Shown here: piece after piece, positions 55,962 through 63,890 of the stretch
Layout of the letters: the number at the start of each line of letters is the position of its first letter
How positions within the stretch are numbered: position 1 is the stretch's first letter
Source: Roseicyclus mahoneyensis
GTDB lineage: Bacteria > Pseudomonadota > Alphaproteobacteria > Rhodobacterales > Rhodobacteraceae
DNA: 64,000 nucleotides
Direction of reading: 5' to 3'
NCBI RefSeq assembly: GCF_003148775.1
Contig: NZ_QGGW01000001.1
Coordinates: forward strand, 620,001-684,000
Notes under the pieces: generated by a model
What the model saw: only the letters and a program-made list of their open reading frames with translations
Databases searched by the model: none
Told to the model about the DNA's origin: nothing
Position numbers and translations under genes: made by a program

Positions 55962-56420
55962 GTGACCTTGGTATTCTTGCCCGCCCATATGGCCGCGCTG
56001 GACGAAAACCGCCCCTTCGCCACGGCGCTGCGCGCCTGGTTCGACACCGACGCTTTCGTCGCCGTCTTGCCCGGCGTCTTTACCTGGGTGCTGTTTCTGG
56101 GCCCGGTCTGGCTGGTCCTGCGCCTGTGGATCACGCGGCAAGGCGACCGTGCCATCGGTCCGCGGCCTGCGGTTTTTCCGGTCTGGATGACGATCTGCGT
56201 GATCTTCATGCTGCTGGAATTGCAGCTGGCGGACGCGGACGCCCTGCGCACCCCGCCCAGGCCCTTCGCCCTGATCCCCGCGTCTTTCGATCTGCTGTTC
56301 GAAGGGCTGCTGACGGTCAAGATGACCGGCGTCAAGGTCATGTTCTTGGTCTATCGCAAGATGCGCCCGCGCGACGCCATCGAGATCGGGGCAGCGGGTC
56401 CGGTGATCTCGCGCCGCTAG
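55962..56420 (+). CDS. Small inner-membrane protein, 5' end possibly disrupted
   Basis: The 152 residues from GTG 55962 contain two or three hydrophobic spans (TWVLFLGPVWLVLRLWI, FPVWMTICVIFMLLEL) and a conserved-looking polar end. I recognise no family. In the same frame an ATG at 55887 would add 24 residues that complete a first membrane helix, but an amber TAG interrupts it at 55941-55943. The true start may be 55962, or the gene may carry a nonsense mutation. Its stop shares bases with that of the convergent dusA. Confidence 0.55.
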   Translation: MTLVFLPAHMAALDENRPFATALRAWFDTDAFVAVLPGVFTWVLFLGPVWLVLRLWITRQGDRAIGPRPAVFPVWMTICVIFMLLELQLADADALRTPPRPFALIPASFDLLFEGLLTVKMTGVKVMFLVYRKMRPRDAIEIGAAGPVISRR

Positions 56421-57406
56421 GCCGCGCGCTGCGTCACCTCGGCCAGGGCGCGTTCGACGACCTCGGGACCCGCACCGTCACGATGGGCGTTTTCGCTCAG
56501 GTAGCGTTTCCAGCCCCGTGTGCCGGGCCGCCCGGCAAAAAGCCCCAGCATGTGCCGTGTGACCTGATGGAGCCGCCCGCCCGCCACCAGATGCGCCTCG
56601 ATATAGGGCAGCATCTCGCGCGCGACCCGGTCGGCGGTCTTGGGCGGGGTCATGTCACCAAAGATGTCGCGGTCCGCGGTCAGCAAGATCTCGGCCGGCG
56701 TGTGATACGCCGCACGCCCGATCATGACGCCGTCCATGCCTGCAGCCAGATGCGCCTGCGCCTCGGCCAAAGTGGTGATGCCCCCGTTGATCGACAGGTG
56801 CAGATGCGGGAAATCCCGCTTCATCGCATGGACAAGCGCATAGTCCAGCGGCGGGATATCCCGGTTCTCCTTGGGGCTGAGCCCCTGCAGCCAGGCTTTG
56901 CGGGCATGGATGGAAAAGCTGCTGACACCCGCGGCGGAGACGGTTTCGAGAAAGGCAGGCAGCACCTCCTCGGGGACCTGATCATCGACGCCGATCCGGC
57001 ACTTAACCGTCACCTCTACAGGGCTTGCCGCGATCATGGCGGCGACACATTCGGCCACCAGCGCGGGGCGCTCCATCAGCACGGCGCCGAAACAGCCTGA
57101 CTGCACCCGGTCGGACGGGCAGCCGACGTTGAGGTTGATCTCGTCATAGCCGTAGTCTGCCGCCGCGCGCGTGGCCTGCACCAGCTCCGCCGGATCGGAC
57201 CCTCCGAGTTGCAGCGCCACTGGGTGTTCGGCCATGTCATACGCCAAAAGCCTGTCGCGGTCCCCGTGGATCACGGCTGGTGCCGTCACCATCTCGCTAT
57301 AGAGAAGCGCGCGCGCCGACATGAGGCGGTGCAGATACCGACAATGCCGGTCGGTCCAGTCCATCATGGGCGCAACCGATAGCCTATGTGATTGATTTTC
57401 TGTCAT
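56417..57406 (-). CDS. dusA: tRNA-dihydrouridine(20/20a) synthase
   Basis: This 329-residue FMN enzyme reduces uridine in the tRNA D-loop. SVAPMMDWTDRHCRYLHRL near residue 10 is the DusA signature, with NLNVGCPSDRVQSG and INGGITTLAEA later. The residue that is normally the catalytic Cys (FGACLM) is Val109 here, and a Cys lies four positions earlier (Cys105), which needs an alignment to judge. The ATG at 57406 gives the conserved N-terminus. The gene borders the island-like region; its 5' end is next to an integrase remnant. Confidence 0.92.
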   Translation of the reverse strand: MTENQSHRLSVAPMMDWTDRHCRYLHRLMSARALLYSEMVTAPAVIHGDRDRLLAYDMAEHPVALQLGGSDPAELVQATRAAADYGYDEINLNVGCPSDRVQSGCFGAVLMERPALVAECVAAMIAASPVEVTVKCRIGVDDQVPEEVLPAFLETVSAAGVSSFSIHARKAWLQGLSPKENRDIPPLDYALVHAMKRDFPHLHLSINGGITTLAEAQAHLAAGMDGVMIGRAAYHTPAEILLTADRDIFGDMTPPKTADRVAREMLPYIEAHLVAGGRLHQVTRHMLGLFAGRPGTRGWKRYLSENAHRDGAGPEVVERALAEVTQRAA

Positions 57407-57513
57407 TTTTCTTGCATCTTCAATCCGTTGGCACAAGTGGTGTCCACGCCAGACTACGCCCTGATAGCCCCGAATATCCCCCGTTTCGACGACTCACTGC
57501 ACACATAGCGCAC

Positions 57514-57690
57514 ATGAAAATGGCCTCCATCACCAAGCTTCCCTCCGGTGCATGACCCGGGTCCAGATCAGACAGAAAAGCGGCTCACGCGAGCGAGACG
57601 CCCCTCACGCCGTGACGACGCCCGGACATGTGCGCGGCCCAAGCCTAGAGCTTGGTCGATCAGGGGCTGCCGCCCAACCGATCGTCCGTT
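57514..57690 (+). pseudogene. Decayed 5' end of a tyrosine integrase
   Basis: From ATG 57514 the plus strand reads MKMASITKLPSGA and then a TGA. Two frame changes later VQIRQKS, HASETPLTP, RRPDMCAAQA and SLVDQGLPPNR follow in order, interrupted by stops. This order matches the N-terminal arm-binding domain of phage-type tyrosine integrases. It covers only about 50 residues and no catalytic residues. It is divergent from dusA and its distal part runs into the IS3 remnant. Confidence 0.6.
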
Positions 57691-57744
57691 GCCCGCCTGC
57701 ACAGTGGACTTGCCCGCCTTTTGTGCAGACCATTTGGCTCACGG

Positions 57745-58395
57745 CCCGGGCTTTTCGCTCGAAGGCGATGGGGCTTTGAAAGTCGAACGATGAATGCCTC
57801 CTGACGGGGTTATAGAACCCGTTGATGTATCTGGCGACGGCGTTTTCGGCCTGCTGGCGGGATTGCCGGGCAACCGGCCTGATGAGCTCCGACTTGCTGG
57901 TCTTGAAGAAGGTGAGGTTGAGCCAGCCCTCTGACGTCCAAATGCAGGAGATGTCAGCCTCCCACTTCGTGTCAGGGCCTTCTGCCGTGACGTCCTGCGC
58001 CACGAGCTTCGGCGCGACAGGGCAGGCATGCTCGCTGTTCATCCTCCGTTTGAACCGCCCGTTTTGCCGCGCGATCAGATGATTCTCCCGCGTCAGCCGC
58101 GCTGTGCGATGCCGCCCGAACTCATGCCATTTCTCCACGAGGTCGCGGTGCATGCGCGGACTGCCATTGGTGCCGCTCGACAGCGCGAAGGCGATGCGGT
58201 TGATGCGCGAGATGGTTCATGTCCTGCTGCTGGCGGCGGCAGGCAGGCCGTTCCTGCCAGGCGAAGACCCCGCTCTGGCCGACCCCGAGGGGCCGATACA
58301 TCTTGCTGATCGGAAAGCTGGCCTTCTGCGCATCGATGACGCCGAAGGTCATCAACATCCCTCGTTCGCGAAGAAGGCCGCGCTGGGTTCAATCG
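57745..58395 (-). mobile_element. IS3-family remnant (orfA tail and orfB with deletion and frameshift)
   Basis: On the minus strand the tail of orfA (PSAAFFANEGC) is followed by the start of orfB (MTFGVIDAQKASFPISKMYR, from 58352). The frame changes between about 58120 and 58200 and continues as MHRDLVEKWHEFGRHRTARL. After EADISCIWTSEGWL the middle of the transposase is missing and the reading jumps at about 57913 to TFFKTSKSEL and YINGFYNPVRRHS. The second Asp and the Glu of the DDE triad are gone, so it cannot transpose. Confidence 0.85.
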
Positions 58396-58542
58396 GTCAG
58401 CGCAACGGCTCGTTCGAAGGTATCAGCCGACGTCTGGAAGCCACGCGTTTGCCGTGGCCTCGTATTGAACCGGCCTGTGTGAAGAACATCAACCGATTTG
58501 ATGGCAAGGGCGCGATCCTGCCGCGTGCAAAGTGTGGGGCGA
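58396..58542. other. Gap between IS3 remnant and response regulator
   Basis: I see no gene, hairpin or repeat here. The sequence probably includes material flanking the insertion sequence. Confidence 0.4.
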
Positions 58543-59220
58543 TCACACAACGTCGATACGGTGCAATATCTGATAGCCGTGGTTGCGAATGGCTTTGATC
58601 GGCTGCCCGGATATCCCGGCTGCCATCAGTTTCTTCCGGAGGCGCACGATCCTGACTTCGATCGCAGCTTTGCTCAGCTCGGTATTCCCTCCGATCAGGC
58701 TGGCAATTCGGCTGATTTCCAGACGGTGGTCCGGAGCGCGGGAAAACTCGGCCAAAATTTCGACTTCCGCGGCAGAGAGCGCAACCCGGTTCGTCGGTCC
58801 CGAAAGCGTCATGGTGCTGCAATCCAGGATCAATGTCTTCGGCTCTGGCCTGAACTGCTTCAGACGCCGCGCAAGCGCTTCGACCGAGGAGGTCAGCTCG
58901 GGCGGGGAACTGGGCTTGGTCAGATAGATGTCTGCTCCGCTTTCATACCCGATCCGCCGCTCGTCTGGCGCGTCTCGGGCCGTCAGCATCACGATGCCCA
59001 CGCCGGGATGGTCGGCCCGCGCCCGGTGGGCGATGGAAATACCATCCTCGCCCGGCAGGTTCAGGTCGAGGATCAAGATATCGACGGTCTCGATGTTGCC
59101 CCCGCTCCAAAACGCCTCGGCACTGTCGAACCCCTCCACCGCATGCCCTTCGGCTGCCATGATGTCGATCAGCGACTCGCGCAGCGCACCGTTATCCTCG
59201 ACGATGATGATGTTCAGCAT
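58543..59220 (-). CDS. OmpR-family response regulator
   Basis: This 225-residue regulator has a receiver domain with the acidic pair Glu8-Asp9, phosphoacceptor Asp52 (ILDLNLPG), and the switch Thr and Lys in VMLTARD and YLTKPSSP. A winged-helix domain follows (VRIVRLRKKLMAAGI, then IKAIRNHGYQIL). The ATG overlaps the stop of the kinase by 7 nt, so the pair is coupled. The target genes are unknown; the 10-bp-period direct repeat upstream of the kinase is a candidate binding site. Confidence 0.9.
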   Translation of the reverse strand: MLNIIIVEDNGALRESLIDIMAAEGHAVEGFDSAEAFWSGGNIETVDILILDLNLPGEDGISIAHRARADHPGVGIVMLTARDAPDERRIGYESGADIYLTKPSSPPELTSSVEALARRLKQFRPEPKTLILDCSTMTLSGPTNRVALSAAEVEILAEFSRAPDHRLEISRIASLIGGNTELSKAAIEVRIVRLRKKLMAAGISGQPIKAIRNHGYQILHRIDVV

Positions 59221-61124
59221 GGGACCCGGACCCTGAAGCGGACAAGGTCGTCGGTCGGCTCATAGGTCACTGTACCCCCAAGATTTCCCAGCAAACCACG
59301 CACGATGTAGAGGCCAAGCCCCGATCCGATCCGCGCTTTGGCAAATTGGCTTCGGTAATACTTGTCAAAAACCAGCAACGGGTCGGGGCACCCGTAACTG
59401 CCCTGTTCGTTCTCAACGAGGACCGAGACACTGTCCGGGCCCGCGTCGAGGGCCACCGTGACGATGGATTCTGGGGGGGAATATTTCAGAGCATTGTCGA
59501 TCAGGTTGCTGAACACGACGCCCAGCAGCACTGGATCGCTCTTGACGAGCAGCGGGCCTTTTGCGCGGGCACGCAGGCGGTCGCGTTCCAGATGGCTGTC
59601 GCACAACCTTTGCACAAGATCGGCCAAGTCGCAGGGTTCCATCGCGATCGCCTGATCGTCACTGTCAAGACGGATGGTCTGATTGCAACGGTCAATCACT
59701 CCCGTCAGCCCCAGGATCGCATCCGCCACACGGGCGCGTTGACGGTCCGAGATGGTGGGCCGCGACAGCGACATGTTGATCACCGCAAGTGCGTTGCGGG
59801 TCTCATGGGTCAGCATGTCGATGAATTGGGCAAGGGTATGGGTTTTTTCCTGTTGCACGACACGTTCCTGTTCGATGGCACGTATCTGGGCCTCGGCCTG
59901 CTTGGCGGCCGCGATCAGGTTTCGCACGTGCAGATGCAAGATGATGAACATGAGGATGCCCGTGCTCAACCCATGGACCATGAATCCGTAGAACGACAAG
60001 AAGATGAGAGTTCCAAAGCCCAGCATCGCAAAGACCCATGTCAAAAGCGTGGCTGAGAGAAAGGCATAGACTATCCGCATCGTCATCAAGCCGGGCGATG
60101 CCTCAGCACGGGCCGTGAACGCGTTGAGCAACAGGATGAACGGGGTGGCGGCGACGCAAAAGGCGTTGAGCCGAAGCGCAAGCTGGCGGTCGAAGGTCCA
60201 GAAAAGAATGAAGGCGATCAGCATGACCGCAAGTTGCAGGTCCAGAAGTCTGACGGCCAGAAACGCGGGACGAAACCGGATCAGGACCGCGCGATGAAAG
60301 GCCACCGACAGCAAGGACGCCGCGATCACCAAGTTCCTGTAGACCAGTGTCAGCGTGTCGTAATCGAGGATGCCTGAGAATACCGATGCATATCCAAAGG
60401 CGATGATATTGTGGAACAACCACAAACTCTGCATCGCCGCGAACCAGCCGAACAGGTGTTCACGTGTGAACGCCAGCATCCGGAGCGACCATAGCAGCAA
60501 CACCAGCAGAAAGCCAAGATACGCGATCTGCCCGAAATCTGTAAGCAAAGTCAGCCGGACCGCCGCCGGAAGCGGGATGGCCGTGACATCGGCGGCGATC
60601 GTTCCGGTCGATTCAATCCTGACGTAATAATCGGCCCCACCCGCGGGGGGCGTGATGCTGTAGCCGCGCAAGGCCGACGGCCAATCGGGTTCGATCACAC
60701 GATACTCAGGATGATCCCCGCGCGGGACAGTACCGGGCTCGGACGTGGTCGGCGCGAAAAAGCTCACGCTGTCCAACATGGGCGGCTGAACCATCACCAC
60801 CACCTCGCCCCCATCCGGGGCGGGATTGATCCGCAAACGCAACCAGATGTTCGAGGAGGTGTAGCCAATCCTCATGATCGGACCGACAGGTCGAAATGGT
60901 GCATGCGTCACAGCGTCGAAGTCCAGCATCGCGGACTCGTCGACCATCAATCCGACACTCTGGATCAGCTCGGCCCGGGCTGGCACCGCGGACAACGGCA
61001 CCAGCAGAGCCAATGCGATCAACAGGATGCGAAAGCGATGAAAAACGCCGCTTCGGGGCAGGTCGAAAAAGGGGGCAATCGTGCTGATATTCTGGGTCAT
61101 GGTCCGATGAATCAAAGCCGACAT
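59214..61124 (-). CDS. Sensor histidine kinase of the 7TMR-DISM type
   Basis: This 636-residue kinase has a signal peptide-like segment (FRILLIALALLVPLSAVPA), a periplasmic 7TMR-DISMED2-like beta domain (about 50-200, with IGYTSSNIWLRLRI), about seven spans (210-420), a dimerisation helix with the phospho-His in LTHETRNALAVINM, and an ATPase with NLIDNALKYSPP and GSGLGLYIVRGLL. It is fully intact. The start is uncertain; 61124 is used because a start at 61181 would overlap the predicted promoter, and 61100 is also possible. Confidence 0.87.
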   Translation of the reverse strand: MSALIHRTMTQNISTIAPFFDLPRSGVFHRFRILLIALALLVPLSAVPARAELIQSVGLMVDESAMLDFDAVTHAPFRPVGPIMRIGYTSSNIWLRLRINPAPDGGEVVVMVQPPMLDSVSFFAPTTSEPGTVPRGDHPEYRVIEPDWPSALRGYSITPPAGGADYYVRIESTGTIAADVTAIPLPAAVRLTLLTDFGQIAYLGFLLVLLLWSLRMLAFTREHLFGWFAAMQSLWLFHNIIAFGYASVFSGILDYDTLTLVYRNLVIAASLLSVAFHRAVLIRFRPAFLAVRLLDLQLAVMLIAFILFWTFDRQLALRLNAFCVAATPFILLLNAFTARAEASPGLMTMRIVYAFLSATLLTWVFAMLGFGTLIFLSFYGFMVHGLSTGILMFIILHLHVRNLIAAAKQAEAQIRAIEQERVVQQEKTHTLAQFIDMLTHETRNALAVINMSLSRPTISDRQRARVADAILGLTGVIDRCNQTIRLDSDDQAIAMEPCDLADLVQRLCDSHLERDRLRARAKGPLLVKSDPVLLGVVFSNLIDNALKYSPPESIVTVALDAGPDSVSVLVENEQGSYGCPDPLLVFDKYYRSQFAKARIGSGLGLYIVRGLLGNLGGTVTYEPTDDLVRFRVRVPC

Positions 61125-61202
61125 CAGGCCCGATACATTGAAGCAACCCTTGGTCCAAGCGCTCAATGCCGGATCGATCACCCGAAAACTTAAGACAACT
61201 TT

Positions 61203-61220
61203 ACCCTACAAAACCCTACA
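61203..61220 (-). promoter_or_regulatory. Tandem direct repeat, likely response-regulator site
   Basis: On the plus strand ACCCTACA occurs at 61203-61210 and again at 61213-61220, that is, TGTAGGGT twice on the minus strand with a 10-bp period. OmpR-family proteins bind tandem sites one helical turn apart. After ten more bases a TAAGTT (61187-61192) could serve as a -10 element for the kinase gene. Confidence 0.55.
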
Positions 61221-61224
61221 TGAT

Positions 61225-61252
61225 ACCTGTCATGGCATGTTGGAAGACAGGT
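61225..61252. repeat. Inverted repeat between the kinase and the orphan gene
   Basis: ACCTGTC and GACAGGT form 7-bp arms with a 14-nt loop. It may be an operator of the divergent pair or a hairpin in the leader of the orphan gene. Confidence 0.4.
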
Positions 61253-61300
61253 CGCCACCAGACGAGCGACATTTACCCGAGCTAGCCAGCGGAGCGAGAG

Positions 61301-61603
61301 ATGACACGTGGAAGCAACACAGGACATGCACCGACCCCGGAACATGTCGATTTTGCCGTTCCATCAGAAGACTGGACCATCTTGAAGCTCTTGACCGTGG
61401 CATACCCGAATGTGCCACTGCGGCAAAAGTTCAGGCAGTCACCCTATCTGAAGGAGGTTACCTTGCGACAGGTGCTGGATGGTCCATTCGCCCTCAATGA
61501 TTTTCTCGACCAATGCCGTCGCGAGTCGCATTGCGGCGGCACATCGGTGATGCGCCTGCGTGACGTGATTGAACATGCCGCGATCGCGATGGCACGAAAG
61601 TGA
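61301..61603 (+). CDS. Orphan small protein of unknown function
   Basis: This 100-residue protein, with GGAG eight nucleotides before the ATG, is polar, with no signal peptide, spans or recognised motif; it has two cysteines (DQCRRESHC). GC is 98 of 180 by my count over 61321-61500 (54%), well below the 65% I counted in cysS and like that of transferred DNA. It is divergent from the kinase gene, so it may be a target of the response regulator or unrelated cargo. Confidence 0.55.
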   Translation: MTRGSNTGHAPTPEHVDFAVPSEDWTILKLLTVAYPNVPLRQKFRQSPYLKEVTLRQVLDGPFALNDFLDQCRRESHCGGTSVMRLRDVIEHAAIAMARK

Positions 61604-61872
61604 CGGAAAGGATGGGGTCCACGCCACAGGTCACGTTGCCGCGCTTTCTCGTGCCGTGGCTGTGGTATCCCTTTTGTTCGCCCAGCTGATTTGCGCCTGA
61701 ACAACCGCTTTGTCGCGCATCGCAGACACTCAAGGAACATCTGACCCACGCGTTCGACTGCGCCGAGGTGGCGGCTTGATCTCCATGGCCGGCGGCCAAC
61801 GCTGTTTTACAGCGCGGTCTCGCCGGTTCAGGACCGTCATGTCGGCGGTCTGGCGGTTGTCTGGCAGACTCG
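61604..61872. other. Region between orphan gene and IS5 remnant
   Basis: I see no convincing gene. A small CGCTGT-TTT-ACAGCG hairpin lies at 61800-61814. The left terminal repeat of the IS5 element was not found here. Confidence 0.4.
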
Positions 61873-62440
61873 TCATCGCGCGATCAACCTCCGTTGCACG
61901 AGGAACAGATTTCCGAGCGTAAACAGCTGGGCTCGGTTCCTGGCCAGTCCGCGGTAGCGGGACTTCACATGGCCGAACTGGCGTTTGATCACGCGGAAGG
62001 GATGCGCGCCGCGTGCCCTGACCATGGCATTGTTGCGATTGATCCGGTCGTACAGCGGGTGCAGCGGGCCGCCGTTCGGAGCCTTGCGCATCACACCCCA
62101 AACCTTGCCCGATGCCTTGAACGCGGCCTCACGCTCGGCACTGACACAACCTTTGCCGGCCCAGCCCGCGGTTTCCTCGCCGTGCAGCACTGCGTCCCAG
62201 ACATGAGTGTCGTGCAGTTTCGCCGTCGAGGTCTCCAGGCTGTGGGTCACCCCTCTGTCGGCTTCGACGCCGATGTGCGCCGTCATTCCAAAATACCAGT
62301 CATTGCCCTTCGTGATCGACGGCATCTCGGGGTCGCGCGCCACCGCCTTTTCCCGCCGCGTCTGCTACGTCTTCATCGCGTCGCGAAGACCGGCAAAGGC
62401 GGGCTGTTTTGGCAAAGAACGATGCTTTTGCAGGACTGCC
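61873..62440 (-). mobile_element. IS5-family transposase remnant, internally deleted
   Basis: From the 62,430 end, minus-strand reading gives PKQPAFAGLRDAMKT, an amber stop, then QTRREK, joined directly to AVARDPEMPSITKGNDWYFG and the C-terminal half to about 61873. The central third of the transposase is missing. The usual GDAGY Asp block reads GWAGKG, and the catalytic Glu motif VEHPFR reads GAHPFR. A possible right end TTTTGCAGGACTGCC is at 62426-62440. It cannot be active. Confidence 0.85.
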
Positions 62441-62540
62441 TAAGTCTACCGGATCAGACGAGCATCGGGAGGTTTGAACTTGCCTCAGAAAAAAGCAGGG
62501 CTCCCTGAGCCCACAGACGAAAACATTTGCGAGAGAAAAA

Positions 62541-62617
<77 letters not shown>

Positions 62618-62670
62618 AGCTCTGGCGCGGTATAGCCGCCCCTCCTCGGCCTCGCAACGGCAAATCAAGC

Positions 62671-63804
62671 CTATTCGGCAGCCTGCGCCTCGGCAGCACG
62701 GGCGGCTTCGATCTCGGCGGCCTTCTTTTCCACCTGTTCGACGATATGCTCGATCATGCCATCGTTCGACAACTTGTGGCTTTGCGCGCCCGCCAGATAG
62801 ACCATGCCCGACCCGGCCCCGCCGCCGGTAAAGCCCACGTCGGTCATCAGTGCCTCGCCGGGGCCGTTCACCACACAGCCGATGATCGAGAGCGACATCG
62901 GCGTCTTGATGTGTTCCAGACGTTTTTCCAGCGCCTCGACCGTCTTGATGACGTCAAAGCCCTGCCGCGCACAGCTGGGGCAGGAGATGATGTTGACGCC
63001 CCGGTGGCGCAGGCCCAGCGATTTCAGGATCTCGAAGCCGACCTTGACCTCTTCCACCGGATCGGCCGACAGCGAGACGCGGATCGTGTCGCCGATGCCC
63101 ATCCACAAAAGGTTGCCCAGCCCGATCGCCGATTTGATCGTGCCGGTCATCAGGCCGCCAGCCTCCGTGATGCCCAGATGGATCGGGGCGTCCGTCGCCT
63201 CGGCCAGCCCCTGATAGGCGGCCGCCGCCATGAACACATCCGAGGCCTTCACGCTGATCTTGAATTCATGGAAGTCATTGTCTTGCAAGATGCGGATATG
63301 ATCGAGCCCGCTTTCGATCATCGCATCTGGGCAAGGCTCGCCGTATTTGTCGAGCAGGTGCTTTTCCAGACTGCCCGCGTTCACCCCGATCCGGATGGAA
63401 CAATTATGGTCGCGCGCGGCCTTGATGACCTCGCGCACGCGCTTTTCGTCGCCGATGTTGCCGGGGTTGATCCGCAGGCAGGCCGCGCCCGCCTCGGCGG
63501 CCTCGATGCCGCGCTTGTAGTGGAAATGGATGTCGGCCACGATCGGCACCGGGCTTTCGCGCACGATCTCCTTCAGCGCCTTGGCGCTGGCCTCGTCGGG
63601 CACCGAGACACGCACGATATCGGCGCCAGCCTCGGCGCAGCGCTGGATCTGGCCGATGGTTCCCGCGACATCCGTGGTCAGCGTGTTGGTCATCGTCTGC
63701 ACGCTGATCGGAGCGTCGCCGCCCACGGGCACGGAGCCGACATGGATCTGGCGGCTCTTGCGGCGGTCGATGTTGCGCCAGGGGCGGATGGGATTGTGGG
63801 ACAT
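62671..63804 (-). CDS. ispG: 4-hydroxy-3-methylbut-2-enyl diphosphate synthase
   Basis: This 377-residue enzyme makes HMBPP in the MEP isoprenoid pathway and carries a 4Fe-4S cluster bound by Cys in [10 protein letters not shown] and in [13 protein letters not shown] with the Glu ligand. The TIM-barrel start is [21 protein letters not shown]. The gene is intact and marks the return of the conserved core after the island-like region. Confidence 0.97.
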   Translation of the reverse strand: MSHNPIRPWRNIDRRKSRQIHVGSVPVGGDAPISVQTMTNTLTTDVAGTIGQIQRCAEAGADIVRVSVPDEASAKALKEIVRESPVPIVADIHFHYKRGIEAAEAGAACLRINPGNIGDEKRVREVIKAARDHNCSIRIGVNAGSLEKHLLDKYGEPCPDAMIESGLDHIRILQDNDFHEFKISVKASDVFMAAAAYQGLAEATDAPIHLGITEAGGLMTGTIKSAIGLGNLLWMGIGDTIRVSLSADPVEEVKVGFEILKSLGLRHRGVNIISCPSCARQGFDVIKTVEALEKRLEHIKTPMSLSIIGCVVNGPGEALMTDVGFTGGGAGSGMVYLAGAQSHKLSNDGMIEHIVEQVEKKAAEIEAARAAEAQAAE

Positions 63805-63890
63805 GATCGGCCTTTGCGTCGGTCTTGACGTGACTTTTGCGCAAGATAGCCGGGTCGGGCGCTGGGAACAACGGGCGCGGCGCGCCTGCG

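Noticed and set aside
61125-61181. Kinase start at 61181
   Set aside because: It would be a GTG upstream of the expected transcription start given the direct repeat and -10 element.
57442-61626. GTCCACGCCA present at 57442-57451 and 61617-61626 as possible att sites
   Set aside because: A 10-bp match over this distance can arise by chance and has no extended similarity; it is outside dusA where the core would be expected.
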